Source: Lamellibrachia columna (lineage: Eukaryota; Annelida; Polychaeta; Sabellida; Siboglinidae). From it: a stretch of DNA of 64,000 nucleotides. The notes under the pieces are model-generated. The model was not told the DNA's origin, did not search any database, and worked only from the letters and a program-made list of their open reading frames with translations. Both the position numbers and the translations under genes were made by a program. The DNA lies in contig OY759271.1 of assembly GCA_963662155.1 (NCBI GenBank), positions 661,001 to 725,000 on the forward strand, written 5' to 3'. Below, in pieces: positions 1-10,720 of this stretch. The first letter of the stretch is position 1. Every line of letters starts with the position of its first letter.

Positions 1-1
1 G

Positions 2-1434
2 GGAACCGCGATTAAATGGCAGACGGACAAGCATGAGATTCTAGGTTTTCACATGGAAAACAAGCTATGCAAACTAGGCTCATCACTTCGCAATCAAGGT
101 CAAAATGTGTCGTGCACAGGCCATCAAGGATGTACAGCCACGATTCGTGTGGTCGATCCAATGTCAGAATATGAAATAGGCCGCCAAATCGGAGTGAACT
201 TTGCCCAGCAACAGGTCGGACTAAAATTCGTTGCAACAGACGGTGATGCGAAAGCATTTCATGGGTTACAGGATGCCATGCCAACAGTCGCGGCAGAACG
301 GCAGGCTGACACAACACATCTCGGTCAGACACAGTTCTGACATATCATGAGAGCATCTTTCTCATCCAGAATGTTCCCGGGAGAGAATGCCATGGTGAGA
401 GCTGAAAACAAGACATTTTTTGCAGAGGATGTAAGAACATGATGCCAGAAAATCTACACTTGATGCTGGTGACATTAGAATGATAACTACTAAGATGCCA
501 AAGATAATCCAAGCAACACTGGACTGTTATTCTGGCTCATGTCAGAACTGTCACCCACCGACATGGAATTGTCTGTCGTGGAGGCAAGCGGAACAACTGG
601 TGGAAAAGGTCACACTTTATGCTGGTGACATTAGAATGATAACTACTAAGATGCCAAAGATAATCCAAGCAACACTGGACTGTTATTCTGGCTCATGTCA
701 GAACTGTCACCCACCGACATGGAATTGTCTGTCGTGGAGGCAAGCGAAACAACTGGTGGAAAAGGTCACAGCATTTGAAGGCATGTGGCCTGACACGACT
801 CAATATGACAGATGAAGACCGAGCAACACTTAAAGGATTAATAGAAATGCGACTTGGAAATTCAGCACTCCAGATGACACGACACAGACTTACAACTGAC
901 AAGAATGAATCCATTAACCGATCATTCAGTGCTTCATTGCCGAAGAATGTTAAATTCAGTAGAAATGCACATGGACGAGTGAGTTCAGTGATCGATCGCA
1001 TAAATTATGGAGCGGGGAATTCAATGCTGCGCAAGTTGGAGAATGTACATTGTCCTATTACGAGAGGTGGACAGGTCGCTAGAGCTGTCAAGCAAATCCA
1101 GCATGAGGTGGAATACCAGAGACAATACAAACGTCGATCATCAGTGCATCTGCATATCCGTCATACCAAGTTAAAGCGCATGCAGAACTACTTCGATTCA
1201 AACAGAAACCGCCGTCCAGAAGATCGATACCTGAAGTGTCAGCTTGATCCAAAACCATCTACTCGTAAAGGGAAGAAAAGGCCAGCTTCAGAAACGCCAG
1301 CAGCAGTAGTTAAGCCAGTGGTCACAAGGAGTCGCCGCAGAAAGACAACACTGCCAACTGCAAACAGGGAAGATCATCCTTATTCATTGCGATCACGAAA
1401 GTCTGCTGATCACAGTTATGCCAGCAGAAAGTAG
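2..1434 (+). pseudogene. Mutator-like transposase, C-terminal half, decayed
   Basis: This is the catalytic and C-terminal part of a Mutator-like transposase of the type common in invertebrate genomes. The 5' part lies outside the window. Visible blocks in order are a motif around VATDGDAKAFHG near 220-255 (a conserved D-G-D acidic block), ADTTHLGQTQF near 307-338, a Cys segment YSGSCQNCHPP, then TTDKNESINRS and a basic tail rich in K/R. Frame 2 is open from base 2 to a TGA at 338-340. It continues recognisably (MRASFSSRMFPG) through more stops to about 465. The frame then shifts, a 156-bp segment is duplicated, and the last 220 codons (775-1434) are open in another frame. The stops and shifts make it inactive. 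The family call rests on remembered domain order; the decay is read directly. Confidence 0.72.
456..767. repeat. 156-bp direct tandem duplication (2 copies)
   Basis: Bases 456-611 and 612-767 are nearly identical, differing for example at gcggaac versus gcgaaac. The unit is 52 codons, so the frame is kept and the encoded Cys-containing segment appears twice. It lies inside the transposase remnant. The near-identity points to a recent event. Confidence 0.9.
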
Positions 1435-1658
1435 AGGGTAGATTATGAAACAAACAGAAAACAGAACACTTCTTACAAATGTGAACTTTCTACTTTCTCC
1501 CAGTTTCATCACTCATAGACCTGCAACCACAATACAAGAAACCACCAACAGACAATGGACCATGACTGGCACATGGTGCCATCTTGTGAGCTATACATCA
1601 ATCGACATTCGAAGACATCACTCAGCATGGGCTGACAGACACAACTGCATAAGATTGA

Positions 1659-2138
1659 CTACAGCAGACGACACTTTGGAAAAACTGAAGGATTGAACAC
1701 ATCTAGAAAAATGTAAGTTTTACTATTGCATTGCCAATGAAATACCTTGAATTGCAACATACACTTTGGATATGGTGCATGACCAAAGCATACATTTTGA
1801 CTAACACAATATTGCCTGTTGTTATTTATGGAATGTGGCTCCATAGAGATATGACTTGCTGTCAGACACAGACTGTTATGACAAAGATGACTGGCATCTA
1901 AGCCAGGTTCAACACGTGTCATTTTGTGTTCAAGCATATAACTTAAACGATGCACTGTAACCGTTCTGTAGCCACACTCAAAACGGCAATTAATCACACC
2001 ATAGTCACTGAATTTCCCTTTTTTGCACCCTGTCCACAACTGACACTGCCCATTGGCAGACAATACCACCTTTTCTTGTAATTTTGCAGTGTACTTTTTA
2101 CAAAAATCAACATCCATGTGTTCTGTTTCCGTTGCCAT
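1659..2138 (-). CDS. His-Cys box (I-PpoI-like) zinc-binding nuclease
   Basis: An uninterrupted 159-codon ORF starts at an ATG. It carries the zinc-loop pattern of His-Cys box homing endonucleases: CQLWTG near residue 32, VHRLSY near 62-67, then LDASHLCHNSLCLTASH near 80-96, EPHSINNNRQYC near 100-111, and CFGHAPYPKC near 117-126. In the I-PpoI family the His of the SHLCHN box and the Asn before the terminal Cys take part in catalysis. Both positions look kept here (H84, N105-107), along with the Cys/His zinc ligands. The last ~30 residues look unrelated and may be read-through after the true domain. The ORF is convergent with the Mutator-like remnant, so it could be element cargo, an exon of a host gene, or a free-standing homing-type ORF. 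Activity is not shown. Confidence 0.7.
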   Translation of the reverse strand: MATETEHMDVDFCKKYTAKLQEKVVLSANGQCQLWTGCKKGKFSDYGVINCRFECGYRTVTVHRLSYMLEHKMTRVEPGLDASHLCHNSLCLTASHISMEPHSINNNRQYCVSQNVCFGHAPYPKCMLQFKVFHWQCNSKTYIFLDVFNPSVFPKCRLL

Positions 2139-3221
2139 GACACTCTATTTGGAGTCACACCACAGTTGGGAATTGCATTGGTGGCCATGTTAACGTTTTG
2201 TCTGATTATAAGAAAACCTGACCATAAAAAATTCTGAAATAAATGTACAGCAACTGCCATCATCTCATTGACATGCTCACCAACGTTTATCAAAATCACA
2301 TGCCTCCAGCTCTTTTAAAATGCCCCCATGTGCGATGCCCGTCAATATTTACAAAAAATAGCTGTGTATTCATGCGCCCACGATTTTGTAAGTTAAGGGA
2401 ATTTGTTAGAAAAAAATTTGTTTAGTAATCAATAAACAACTATTGCTTATAGTAAGATCATGATAATATAATAAGCACACAGGTCAATGGAAATATACTT
2501 ACTTGAGACCACTTTGCACAGCAGATGGTCTCGAAAGGGTAGTTTTCCCTTTTGCCCCATAACACTGAACAAACTCATAAGGCCATGAGTCATCAGTCAC
2601 CGCATAATGGCCCTGCAGGATCTAGCAAGGCTTGCACCCTCTAGTGACGAAAGAATTTGAATCTGTGTAAAATAAATATATATTTTATATAAAATGACAA
2701 CTCTATTTTAAAGGAACAAAGTTTGATCATTTTTATATTATAAAATTGTTTGCATGCATGCATGCACGCACGCGCGCACACACGTACATATGTATGTATG
2801 CACTTGCAGAAACTCATTATTGTCACTCACAAGCAAATTTTTATTCCTAAACCAATAATAAATAGGTAATTTATTTTCTTTTGGATTATTTTAACCTTTT
2901 GCTTCCCATGTTATAATGTTGGACCAACAATCAGTTACAGTCAGAGTATCTGTAGCTATATGAAGTGAACTTGTCTTGAAGGAACACAAACATTATTGAC
3001 TAAACAATTATGAAGCTGGACCATTTTGATATTCATACATTCATGAAATAATTTATATTTCACACCTTTAAGCATAATTTGAAATGTCACAATAATTCCT
3101 AGAAATAGGTTCTGTATAGAAAGCTTTCCAAATTAATTTAGACTCTAAGGTTTCTTCAAAAATACAGTAAAAAAGCAATGCCACTTTATAGTTGACTCAA
3201 ACATATCTTAAACATACTAAA
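2139..3221. other. Mostly non-coding, with a Z-DNA-prone tract
   Basis: No convincing gene was found. Bases 2750-2803 form an alternating purine-pyrimidine run (GCATGC, CGCGCG, CACACA, TGTATG). A possible minus-strand exon lies at about 2503-2599, bounded by ctgcag and a GTAAGT donor and open for ~36 codons. It also contains inverted repeats (GAGACCA/TGGTCTC) and stays doubtful. Low A/T-rich complexity fills the rest. Confidence 0.5.
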
Positions 3222-5912
3222 TCAATTCCTTATGTCATCATCTTCACCCAACTGTTTTTCAAAATTGCTCAGTTCATTGAGTGTGTTCAGTTTCTTGCCA
3301 TTAGGCAGAATGGTGTCTAATGTCAAGTCATCATCTGGCTGTGAAGTGACGAGAGATAATTTTATCTCCTGCATTGTTTTCTCCAGTTTCTCTAGCTTGG
3401 CCAGAACTGAAAAATTGAGACAACTATATCCGCTTGAATCGATGCAAGCAATTTTAGGTGGGGCTTCCCCCTGCAAGCAATCCCCAAAGGGTGAGAAAGA
3501 AGTACATTTATTTATGGGAATTGTGCCAAGGCTAAAAAGAGTGTCAAATCTTCATTTGGGGTTCCCTGATTATGGAATGACCAATGCCAGCAATTTTAGT
3601 TGGGTCCTCCCCCTGCCAGCAACCCCCAAATGGTAAGAAAAGGGGCATTTATTTAATTGAATGATGCTTATTTAATGGGGTGACAAGGAGGATAAAAACA
3701 GTGTCAAATTTTCCCATGGGGTCCCCTGAGTAGGGAAAGACCAATGGTATATTAGCACTTAAAACGGCCTACGTGTAAAGAAGCATAAAGGAGTACCTTG
3801 AATGCAGAAGGAGCTCGACATCATCTGTGATCTGCCAGGACTCTCCATTTGCAGTCCATCACCCTGTGGACGTTGTTGTTTGCCGAGAACTTGCGGCAGC
3901 TTAAGTTGGGCCTGGGATGAACTGCAACTAGGTCGAAGTGGTGGCTCTGTATGCTTAGAAGATTTACCTCTGGGCAAATCACTGCCACTTTCAGTATCCA
4001 GTGCTGTATTGAACATAAATGTTACAATTATATATTATTATCTATTAGTTTATTTGACATGAAAGTCACAGTGACATGAAATATTTAGGATATACATTTG
4101 GACAGAGACATCACATTCTTACAATAGTAGATATAGAGAAACCAAGCAGACAAAACTCAGACTTCTTCAATAAATAGCCATTAGACCTGTACAAGTGAAT
4201 CAGATGACATTTAATGTCCACATTATGTTATAGTATTCAACAAGTGTGATAGACATGTGTACAGTAAATGCACGATACTTTTGATATTAAAATCATAGCT
4301 CGTTAATCCAGACACATACAGTGGGTATCAAGGTGTCAGGATTAACCAAGTTCCACTGTCCTTTGTTGTACATTAACTATATTTTATGTATTTTTGTATA
4401 ATTGTTACCTGAGAAACTGAAAGGAGGTGGAGGGAGTGCAACTGTTTCCACAGTATCTGGAGTTTCCTCAACTTCTGAATCTGAAACTATTTTCAGGGTT
4501 GTACAGAGTTTGTCTTGGTAGAATACCGATATGTTCTTGAAGTTAAACCTACAATCAAATTGATATTTGTCCAGAATCAGACACCAAAGTCTTTCATAAC
4601 AACAGAATGTCCACAAATCACATTTCAAAATCATTTGTGAAAATAGAAAACATGTACACCACATTAACTTCCCATCAAATAAGGTAGAATAAGAAATGTG
4701 TTGCAAACACATGTACACACTATACTTATGAATGTTGAATAATGTATGATATAAAATTTTACAATTGATTTTATTTGAATAAAAAGGCCATGTACAAATG
4801 TTTGGATAAAAGTATTGGTCATCTTTAAAATTCTGTAACATAGACACCTCTCATTACAAGACCGCTCTACTGCCGGTGAATCAGGAGATTGGTAGCGTTT
4901 TGGCTTTTGGCAATGCCGCTTCCCCTGTGCTTCATCTGGCTCAACATTAGATGTATCCTCTGCCTTTTTCGCATACTTGGAAGCTGTCTCATAGTCGGGG
5001 TACTCTGAATTAATCAGGAAAATGTCTCAACTTACAACAAAAACAAAGGATCTCCTTGCCTAAATGGACAAATGTTTAACAATTATTGGTTGGCAGTATA
5101 CAATACATTTAGAATCAATGAAGCCTGTTGTCACACACTCACAAATGGGTTGATGACAATAGCATGAGTTAATTTGTTGGTAAATTGTTGTAAAGCATGC
5201 ATATACAATGTTGTCGGCCTTCTCATTTTCCATTTCTAATTAATTACAAAATAGCCAATGGTGCGTTTTTGATTCTAAAAACAATCACATTTTGACAATT
5301 CTCTATCATGAGAACATGACTGCAACAAACCACCCCTCCTATATTCTACTTTACATATCATGAATCTAATATGTAACTATGAATAATGTGCATTACCAGT
5401 TTTGCCTTTGATGCGAACATTGTATGCTGTCCACTGCGCCTTGTCATGCATTTCATTCCTCTTTATTTTCTTCTTCTGGTCATTTCCAGATGGCCAGTAG
5501 TAAATTTTCTGCCAAGTTAAACAAATATGACAAAGATAACTAACATTAAATTAAATAGTTAATGTAACAAACTGACATTATCTTTGTATATTTGTAGATG
5601 TATTTAAGTATACATATTGAGAGACAAAAAGTTTGGCTATTTGATATTTTGGCTGCGTTTTCTGTCACGGGTTTTCTCAAAATATAACCCAAATGTTTTT
5701 ACACGAACCCTCCCCCTCTCCACTAAAACAAATTCTTACGTAGTCAGCCTGGGTAATGTCTGCAAATAACCAATTAAGCCATAATTAGTATTCCACACAA
5801 AAATTGCATTTTTATTACTTACCCCATCTCCTCTTTTTTCTATCCATGATGTTGGTACGCATTCCACTTCCACAGCATCACCTTCTTTGAAAAGAACCAC
5901 AGAGTATGGCAT
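3222..5912 (-). CDS. Six-exon gene, SWI..YWP family with DUF4806-like end
   Basis: Six minus-strand exons join with compatible phases: 5912-5823, 5508-5397, 5004-4858, 4486-4409, 4003-3797 and 3406-3222 (TGA). Each junction has GT donors and AG acceptors. The product is about 270 residues. It starts MPYSVVLFKEGDAVEVECVP, followed by TSWIEK and YYWPSGN, then W-T-A-Y-N-V-R-I-K-G and a DYETASKYAKKAEDTSN block. This order is typical of a large invertebrate family of unknown, probably nuclear, proteins. The middle is Ser/Pro/Gln-rich. The last exon has a short coiled coil (LAKLEKLEKTMQEIK) and ILPNGKKLNTLNELSNFEKQ, which resembles the start of DUF4806. The C-terminus looks short for that domain, so the TGA may be a truncation or a missed splice. 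The model is inferred by eye; the function is unknown. Confidence 0.62.
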
Positions 5913-6338
5913 GGCTACACTGAAACCAAGGAGATGTGAAATCAAATCAAAACTGTTTACAAATCAGCTTGTACAGTTTTACACAGGCAAAGCTTATATT
6001 TTCTCTATGCTTTAAAATAATTGAAAAATTTAATATTAATTACACTGACATTCAACGAATTCCACAGTTTTGTCCCATACTAATACATAATCAATGACAT
6101 AGCCCAAGCTTCTATCAGTTGATACATAGGTTCTGGAAAACTGATTTTGTTTTCATGTGCAGCATGCATTTCTATGCCTTACAAATTACATATGAATGTT
6201 TTATTCATCTCTATATTTTAATGTTTGTAATATGTTAGCTATAACAGGTGGCTCAAATATCATGGCTATTAACATAATACAATATGATTTTTTACAAAGG
6301 ACATTAACAAAGTAAGCATGTGTGTGTGCGTGTGTACC

Positions 6339-7263
6339 TCAGTAGTCATGAAGGAGCTGAATAAACACAATGTCACTGCCAGAGTCCATCCTTATACATC
6401 TCTTAGTTAGGACTTTTCCTTCCACAATTTTCATTTCATAGTTTGTTCTCCGCACTTTGCAGCCACCAATAGTCCGAGAATCACAGGGGTGCATAAATAA
6501 AGCCCCTGGTGAATGGTAAATCCTGCATTTGTATGTGTCTTCTTGTCTATTCTCCACACAAACCACTTCACAGTACTTGATCTGTATGCATTATCTGGCC
6601 GTCTATGATAAATATGTCTTTGTAGAGTTGTATACTCCTCTTCATGTTGTATTTCTTCGAAGAGTCTTTTCACAATTTGGGCGGCAGGATTTCTGCCAGA
6701 CCTCACCTTTCTGATGATTCACTCTCACTGTATGATTCTACTTCCCTGTCAGTAGGGATGTCATCAGTAATAGTATCACTGTATGCATTGTCATCATAAT
6801 CATCATTAGTAACATTGTCACTATTGTGGTCATGTTCATCACTGTGGTCATGTTCAACACTGTGGTCATGTTCATCACTGTGGTCATGTTCAACACTGTG
6901 GTCATGTTCATCACTGTGGTCATGTTCAACACTGTGGTCATGTTCAACACTGTGGTCATGTTCATCACTGTGGTCATGTTCATCACTGTGGTCATGTTCA
7001 ACACTGTGGTCATGTTCATCACTGTGGTCATGTTCAGCATTTGTGTTATGCTCAACTTGGTCATTATTGCTTTCTTGAAATTCTGTCACATCTTCTGATG
7101 TTTCATTTTCGGAAGTGTCTCCAATTAATTCACGTGTATCTGCATCTATTTTGGACTTTATTCTCTTTTCCGACATCCATCTTCTGCAATATTCCCGTTT
7201 CCGTGCTCTTTTCATATGGGCACTCAACGCGTCTATATCCTGCTCAAACAAATTTCCTCTATA
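6339..7263 (-). pseudogene. Broken gene with EHDHS hexapeptide repeat
   Basis: Three minus-strand open segments follow one another. The first (7263-6703) opens with a basic region around AHMKRARKREYCRRWM, then an acidic stretch, then twelve six-residue units of the type EHDHSD/EHDHSV, and ends in ESYSESESSER at a GTGAGG that could be a splice donor. The second (about 6706-6575) encodes KRLFEEIQHEEEYTTLQRH. The third, in another frame (about 6575-6339), encodes YCEVVCVENRQEDTYKC and GGCKVRRTNYEMKIVEGK before a TGA. The shift at about 6575 has no plausible intron, so the gene looks damaged. I do not recognise the family. The His/Asp/Glu repeat could bind metal ions, but that is inference. Confidence 0.45.
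6823..7040. repeat. 18-bp coding minisatellite, ~12 units
   Basis: The unit is close to ctgtggtcatgttcatca, with T/A alternating at one position. The 18-bp period keeps several frames open on both strands, so other-frame ORFs here are artefacts of the repeat. Confidence 0.93.
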
Positions 7264-7684
7264 ACTAATGATGCAGAAGATAAGTCATGGCAGATGTTAT
7301 ATGTTGGCCAATCCCCTACTAAATGGACAGTTGTACAACAGTACCCCTAGCTGGCAGATAACCCTGTTGAAACTTGGAACTTAATTAGTGTTGCTGCTAG
7401 GGGTAGTGTAGTACTACTATACCACCCCTTGCTATAGTGATGATTACACAAAATAAGTAATGTCACTGGACACAACTGTCTCAGATCTACACAGTGTTAA
7501 GTTGGTAGATTAGCCTTATATTTGACAAGGATAACATTTGGGAAAGTACATGTGACAGCGTGCTGCATTTTGAGATTGATCTTGACATCAAGTTTAACAA
7601 TGAAAAACAATACATTTGTAATACTAATACATTCTAAGTGACTTTTGGTTATTCATCAGTTAGCTACATACCTCGTTGCATCTA
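7264..7684. other. Non-coding, weak inverted repeat
   Basis: No gene was seen. A loose inverted repeat pairs the region around 7335-7352 (acagtacccctagc) with 7409-7428 (gctaggggtagtg). It may be a remnant of a small DNA element. Confidence 0.4.
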
Positions 7685-8370
7685 CAGTCGAGCCTCGTTA
7701 TAACGCGGTAGTCGGGGTCCACGACTTCGGACCGCGCTGTAAGCGAGGCGCGTTAGGTGTTCTCATATCTGCCACCAGGGAGCTACTAAACAACAGCGAC
7801 CCCCGCCCGCTGCACCAAGCCCAAGAACGCTCCAAGAACGCTGTCGAAGCCCCGTGTGCTTGCAGCATTATCTTATACGGCAATATGCAGTTTATGGAAC
7901 TTATTAAACGAGTATACTAGCATCAACGTGTATTATTTTTAAATGTCACACCCTCTTGACTCTTGAACTGAATAAAACACACGTACGTATTTTGTTATGG
8001 AATAGATCTACTACGATGATGATGTACTGGACCAACAGGCCTACGAATCGAAAATAATAACCTGGACCTGAGCAGCCGAAAACGTATATGATTTGACAAA
8101 CGTAGTATGTAAGCTGATAAAACACAGAAAAATACAATAGGTAGAATTAATAATTGTTTCACCTCGTCTTTCAACCGATCTCGACCGAAGCATACATTTA
8201 TTACGCACCACTTAACATCGTTTCATATGCGGATGACGAATTCGTATTTTCGTTGGTTTCGCGTCGCGAAAACGATTAAATTTACGATGTAATGTAATAT
8301 TACGCGGATTCGGATATAACGCGGTCGGTCGTGGATCCCGAATTTCTGCCGCCAGGGGAAAATGCCAACT
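7685..8370. mobile_element. Tigger-like (TcMar) terminal sequence, degraded
   Basis: After a TA, the sequence begins cagtcgagcctcgttataac, the classic end of Tigger-type mariner elements, followed by CG-rich text. A second, related block (atataacgcggtcggtcgtg) sits at 8310-8335 in the same orientation. No transposase was found. It is probably a non-autonomous relic, and its right end is not defined. Confidence 0.5.
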
Positions 8371-8507
8371 GGGCCTGCTTAAACCTACTTAGAATTGCTT
8401 TGACAATTCTCAAGAAACATTAGGTGAACAATGTCAATGAACGAGTATCAACGTGTTGTTTGTTTTGCGCTGCCGCCGACATCAATCGCTGTCGCTGGCT
8501 TCGCTTC

Positions 8508-9872
8508 GCACATTTTGATATTATTATAACATAAAAAAAAAATTGTTATTACATTTTTGAAAAAAAAGTTCTGATGTTTTTAAAACAGTATTGTGTTTGC
8601 TGGGCTCAGCCATAAAATTAAAGCTTTTCTGATACCTTTCAAAGTGAAATGTTTTAATAAAACATTAAAATAAAATTTGTGTGATGTTATGCTCCTTTGT
8701 CAAAAATGTTTTTATGATGTTATATATATGTTTTAATAAAACATTGTTCAAAAAAGGTTTTTCAAATGTTTCCAAGATGGCACATTTTGATATTATTATA
8801 ACATTAAAAAAACATTTTTATGACATTTTAGAAAACATTGTTCTGATGTTTTTAAAACAGTATTGTGTTTGCTGGGTTTAGCCATACAATCAAAGGTTTT
8901 TTGATACCTTTCAAAGTGAAATTTTTAATAAAACATTAAAATAAAATTTTTTTGATGTTTATGTTCCTTTGTCAAACATGTTTTTATGATGTTATATATA
9001 TGTTTTAATAAAACATTGTTCAAAAAGGTTTTTCAAATGTTTCCAAGATGGCACATTTTGATATTATTATAACATTAAAAAAAAAATGTATTACATTTTT
9101 GAAAAAAAATGTCTTAAAACAGTATTGTGTTTGCTGGGCTCAGCCATAAAATGAAAGCTTTTCTGATACCTTTCAAAGTGAAATGTTTTAATAAAACATT
9201 AAAATAATTTTTTTTTTATGTTATGTTCCTTTGTCAAAAATGTTTTTATGATGTTATATATATGTTTTAATAAAACATTGTTCAAAAAGGTTTTTCAAAT
9301 GTTCCCAAGTCGGCACATTTTGATATCATTATAACATTAAAAAAACATTATTATGACATTTGAGGAAACATTTTTCTGATGTTTTTAAAACAGTATTGTG
9401 TTTGCTGGGCTCAGCCATAAAATCAAAGCTTTTCTTATACCTTTCAAAGTGAAATTTTTAATACAACATTAAAATAACATTTTTGTGATGTTTAGGTTCC
9501 TTTGTCAAACATGTTTTCATGATGTTATATATATATTTTAAAAAAACATTGTTCAAAAATGTTTTTCAAATGTTTCCAAGATGGCACATTTTGATATCAT
9601 TATAACATTAAAAAAACATTATTATGACATTTGAGGAAACATTTTTCTGATGTTTTTAAAACATTATTGTGTTTGATGGGAATGTTTTAATGATGTTTTA
9701 AAAACATCACTGAAAACTGTAAAATTACGTTATCTTAAAAACATCTGTATGATGTTTCTGAAATTTTACATAACATTTTATTTACATTTACGAAATGTTA
9801 TTGAAAAATGTTTTCGTTATAACATGTATATAACCTTTATCAAATGTTATAAAAATGTTATGTGTTTGCTGG
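8508..9872. repeat. ~270-bp satellite, about 4.5 copies
   Basis: The phrase gcacattttgatattattat recurs near 8507, 8779, 9051, 9313 and 9585, giving a period of 262-272 bp. Each monomer also holds cagtattgtgtttgctgggc and is rich in AACATT/AATGTT dyads. The array ends with gttatgtgtttgctgggcgg, whose TGTTTGCTGGG terminus is reminiscent of widespread invertebrate MITEs. It is a candidate case of a mobile element expanded into a satellite. Confidence 0.85.
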
Positions 9873-10260
9873 GCGGTCACATAATCTCACCGGCAGCAGA
9901 ATACGTTCGACCGCAGTGATGTCGAGGTTGTTGTCGGCTGGACGATAGTAGGCCAGATGTCAATAGATCGTGGAGACGGCGATGTTTCATGACGACGGCT
10001 GACGCGGACGCTCTGGTGTCACACACGGGGAAGACAGTTGAACGGTCAGCTGGACGTACAGTATGTCAGCCGGCAATATGTCGTGGAGACGGCTAACGTG
10101 TCGTGACGACGGCTAACGTGTCGTGACGATAGCTCGTGCGGACGCACTGGTGTCGCGCGCGCGGGGAAGGCAGTTGAACAGTCGGCTGAACGCTCTGTAA
10201 GTCGGCCGTCAACATGACTTGGAGACGACGAACGTGTCGTGGACGGTCCCATTACGTTGA
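9873..10260. repeat. CpG-rich imperfect repeat, ~132-bp period
   Basis: Blocks such as ggacgctctggtgtcacac / ggacgcactggtgtcgcgc, followed by ggggaagrcagttgaac, recur about 132 bp apart. Short phrases (cgtggagacgg, taacgtgtcgtgacga) repeat more tightly. GC and CpG content is much higher than in the flanks. No coding frame was supported. Confidence 0.7.
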
Positions 10261-10505
10261 TACCCCTTTTAATATAATGTACCACGCCAAAAGCGAAAAC
10301 ATCATGGGTACAATTATTGCATAACCTGGTCATGCCCCATGCCTAACAATAAACTTCCAATGTGGGCTCCCACACCACACTTGGATACTATTATTGCATA
10401 ACTTGTCGATGCAATTCGTCTATATACACTCTAACATTTACTTCACCATATTCAGGAAAATAGTTCATATAATAACAATTCGCAGAAATTCGACATTATG
10501 ACACC

Positions 10506-10720
10506 TACTTGTGTAAACACACAAAATGGGGATAGGCAACAACGATCCGATTGAAGTGATCCTTTATACTATTTACTCTCGGTCCACCAAAAAAACTACC
10601 CCAACACCTGTAAGAAAACCTCAAGTAAAGGTACGTTGTTATACAGCACGCTATCCAGTCCTTGGGATTGTTCAACGTGCTTACCATCGAGGTACCGAGA
10701 GTAATGGTGATAATACAAGT
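10506..10720. repeat. Dispersed repeat with internal inverted arms (copy 1)
   Basis: Bases from about 10506 match the end of the window (63905-64000): both read aacacacaaa-tggggatagg, then gatccgat-gaagtgayc, then ctctcggt. In this copy ttactctcggtccacc at about 10575 faces gaggtaccgagagtaa at about 10690, so the unit can fold back. It is probably a small non-autonomous DNA element. Confidence 0.6.

Noticed and set aside
2503..2599. Extra exon of the 3222-5912 gene
   Set aside because: It has an acceptor and a GTAAGT donor, but the preceding exon ends in a stop and the segment is explained equally well by inverted repeats.
6738..7098. Other-frame ORFs across the EHDHS repeat
   Set aside because: The 18-bp period keeps other frames open; only the acidic/His frame continues into non-repeat coding-like sequence on both sides.
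10046..10333. 95-codon minus-strand ORF in the CpG-rich block
   Set aside because: The frame is open because of repeated CG-rich phrases; the translation is Arg/Thr/Ser-rich without a domain.
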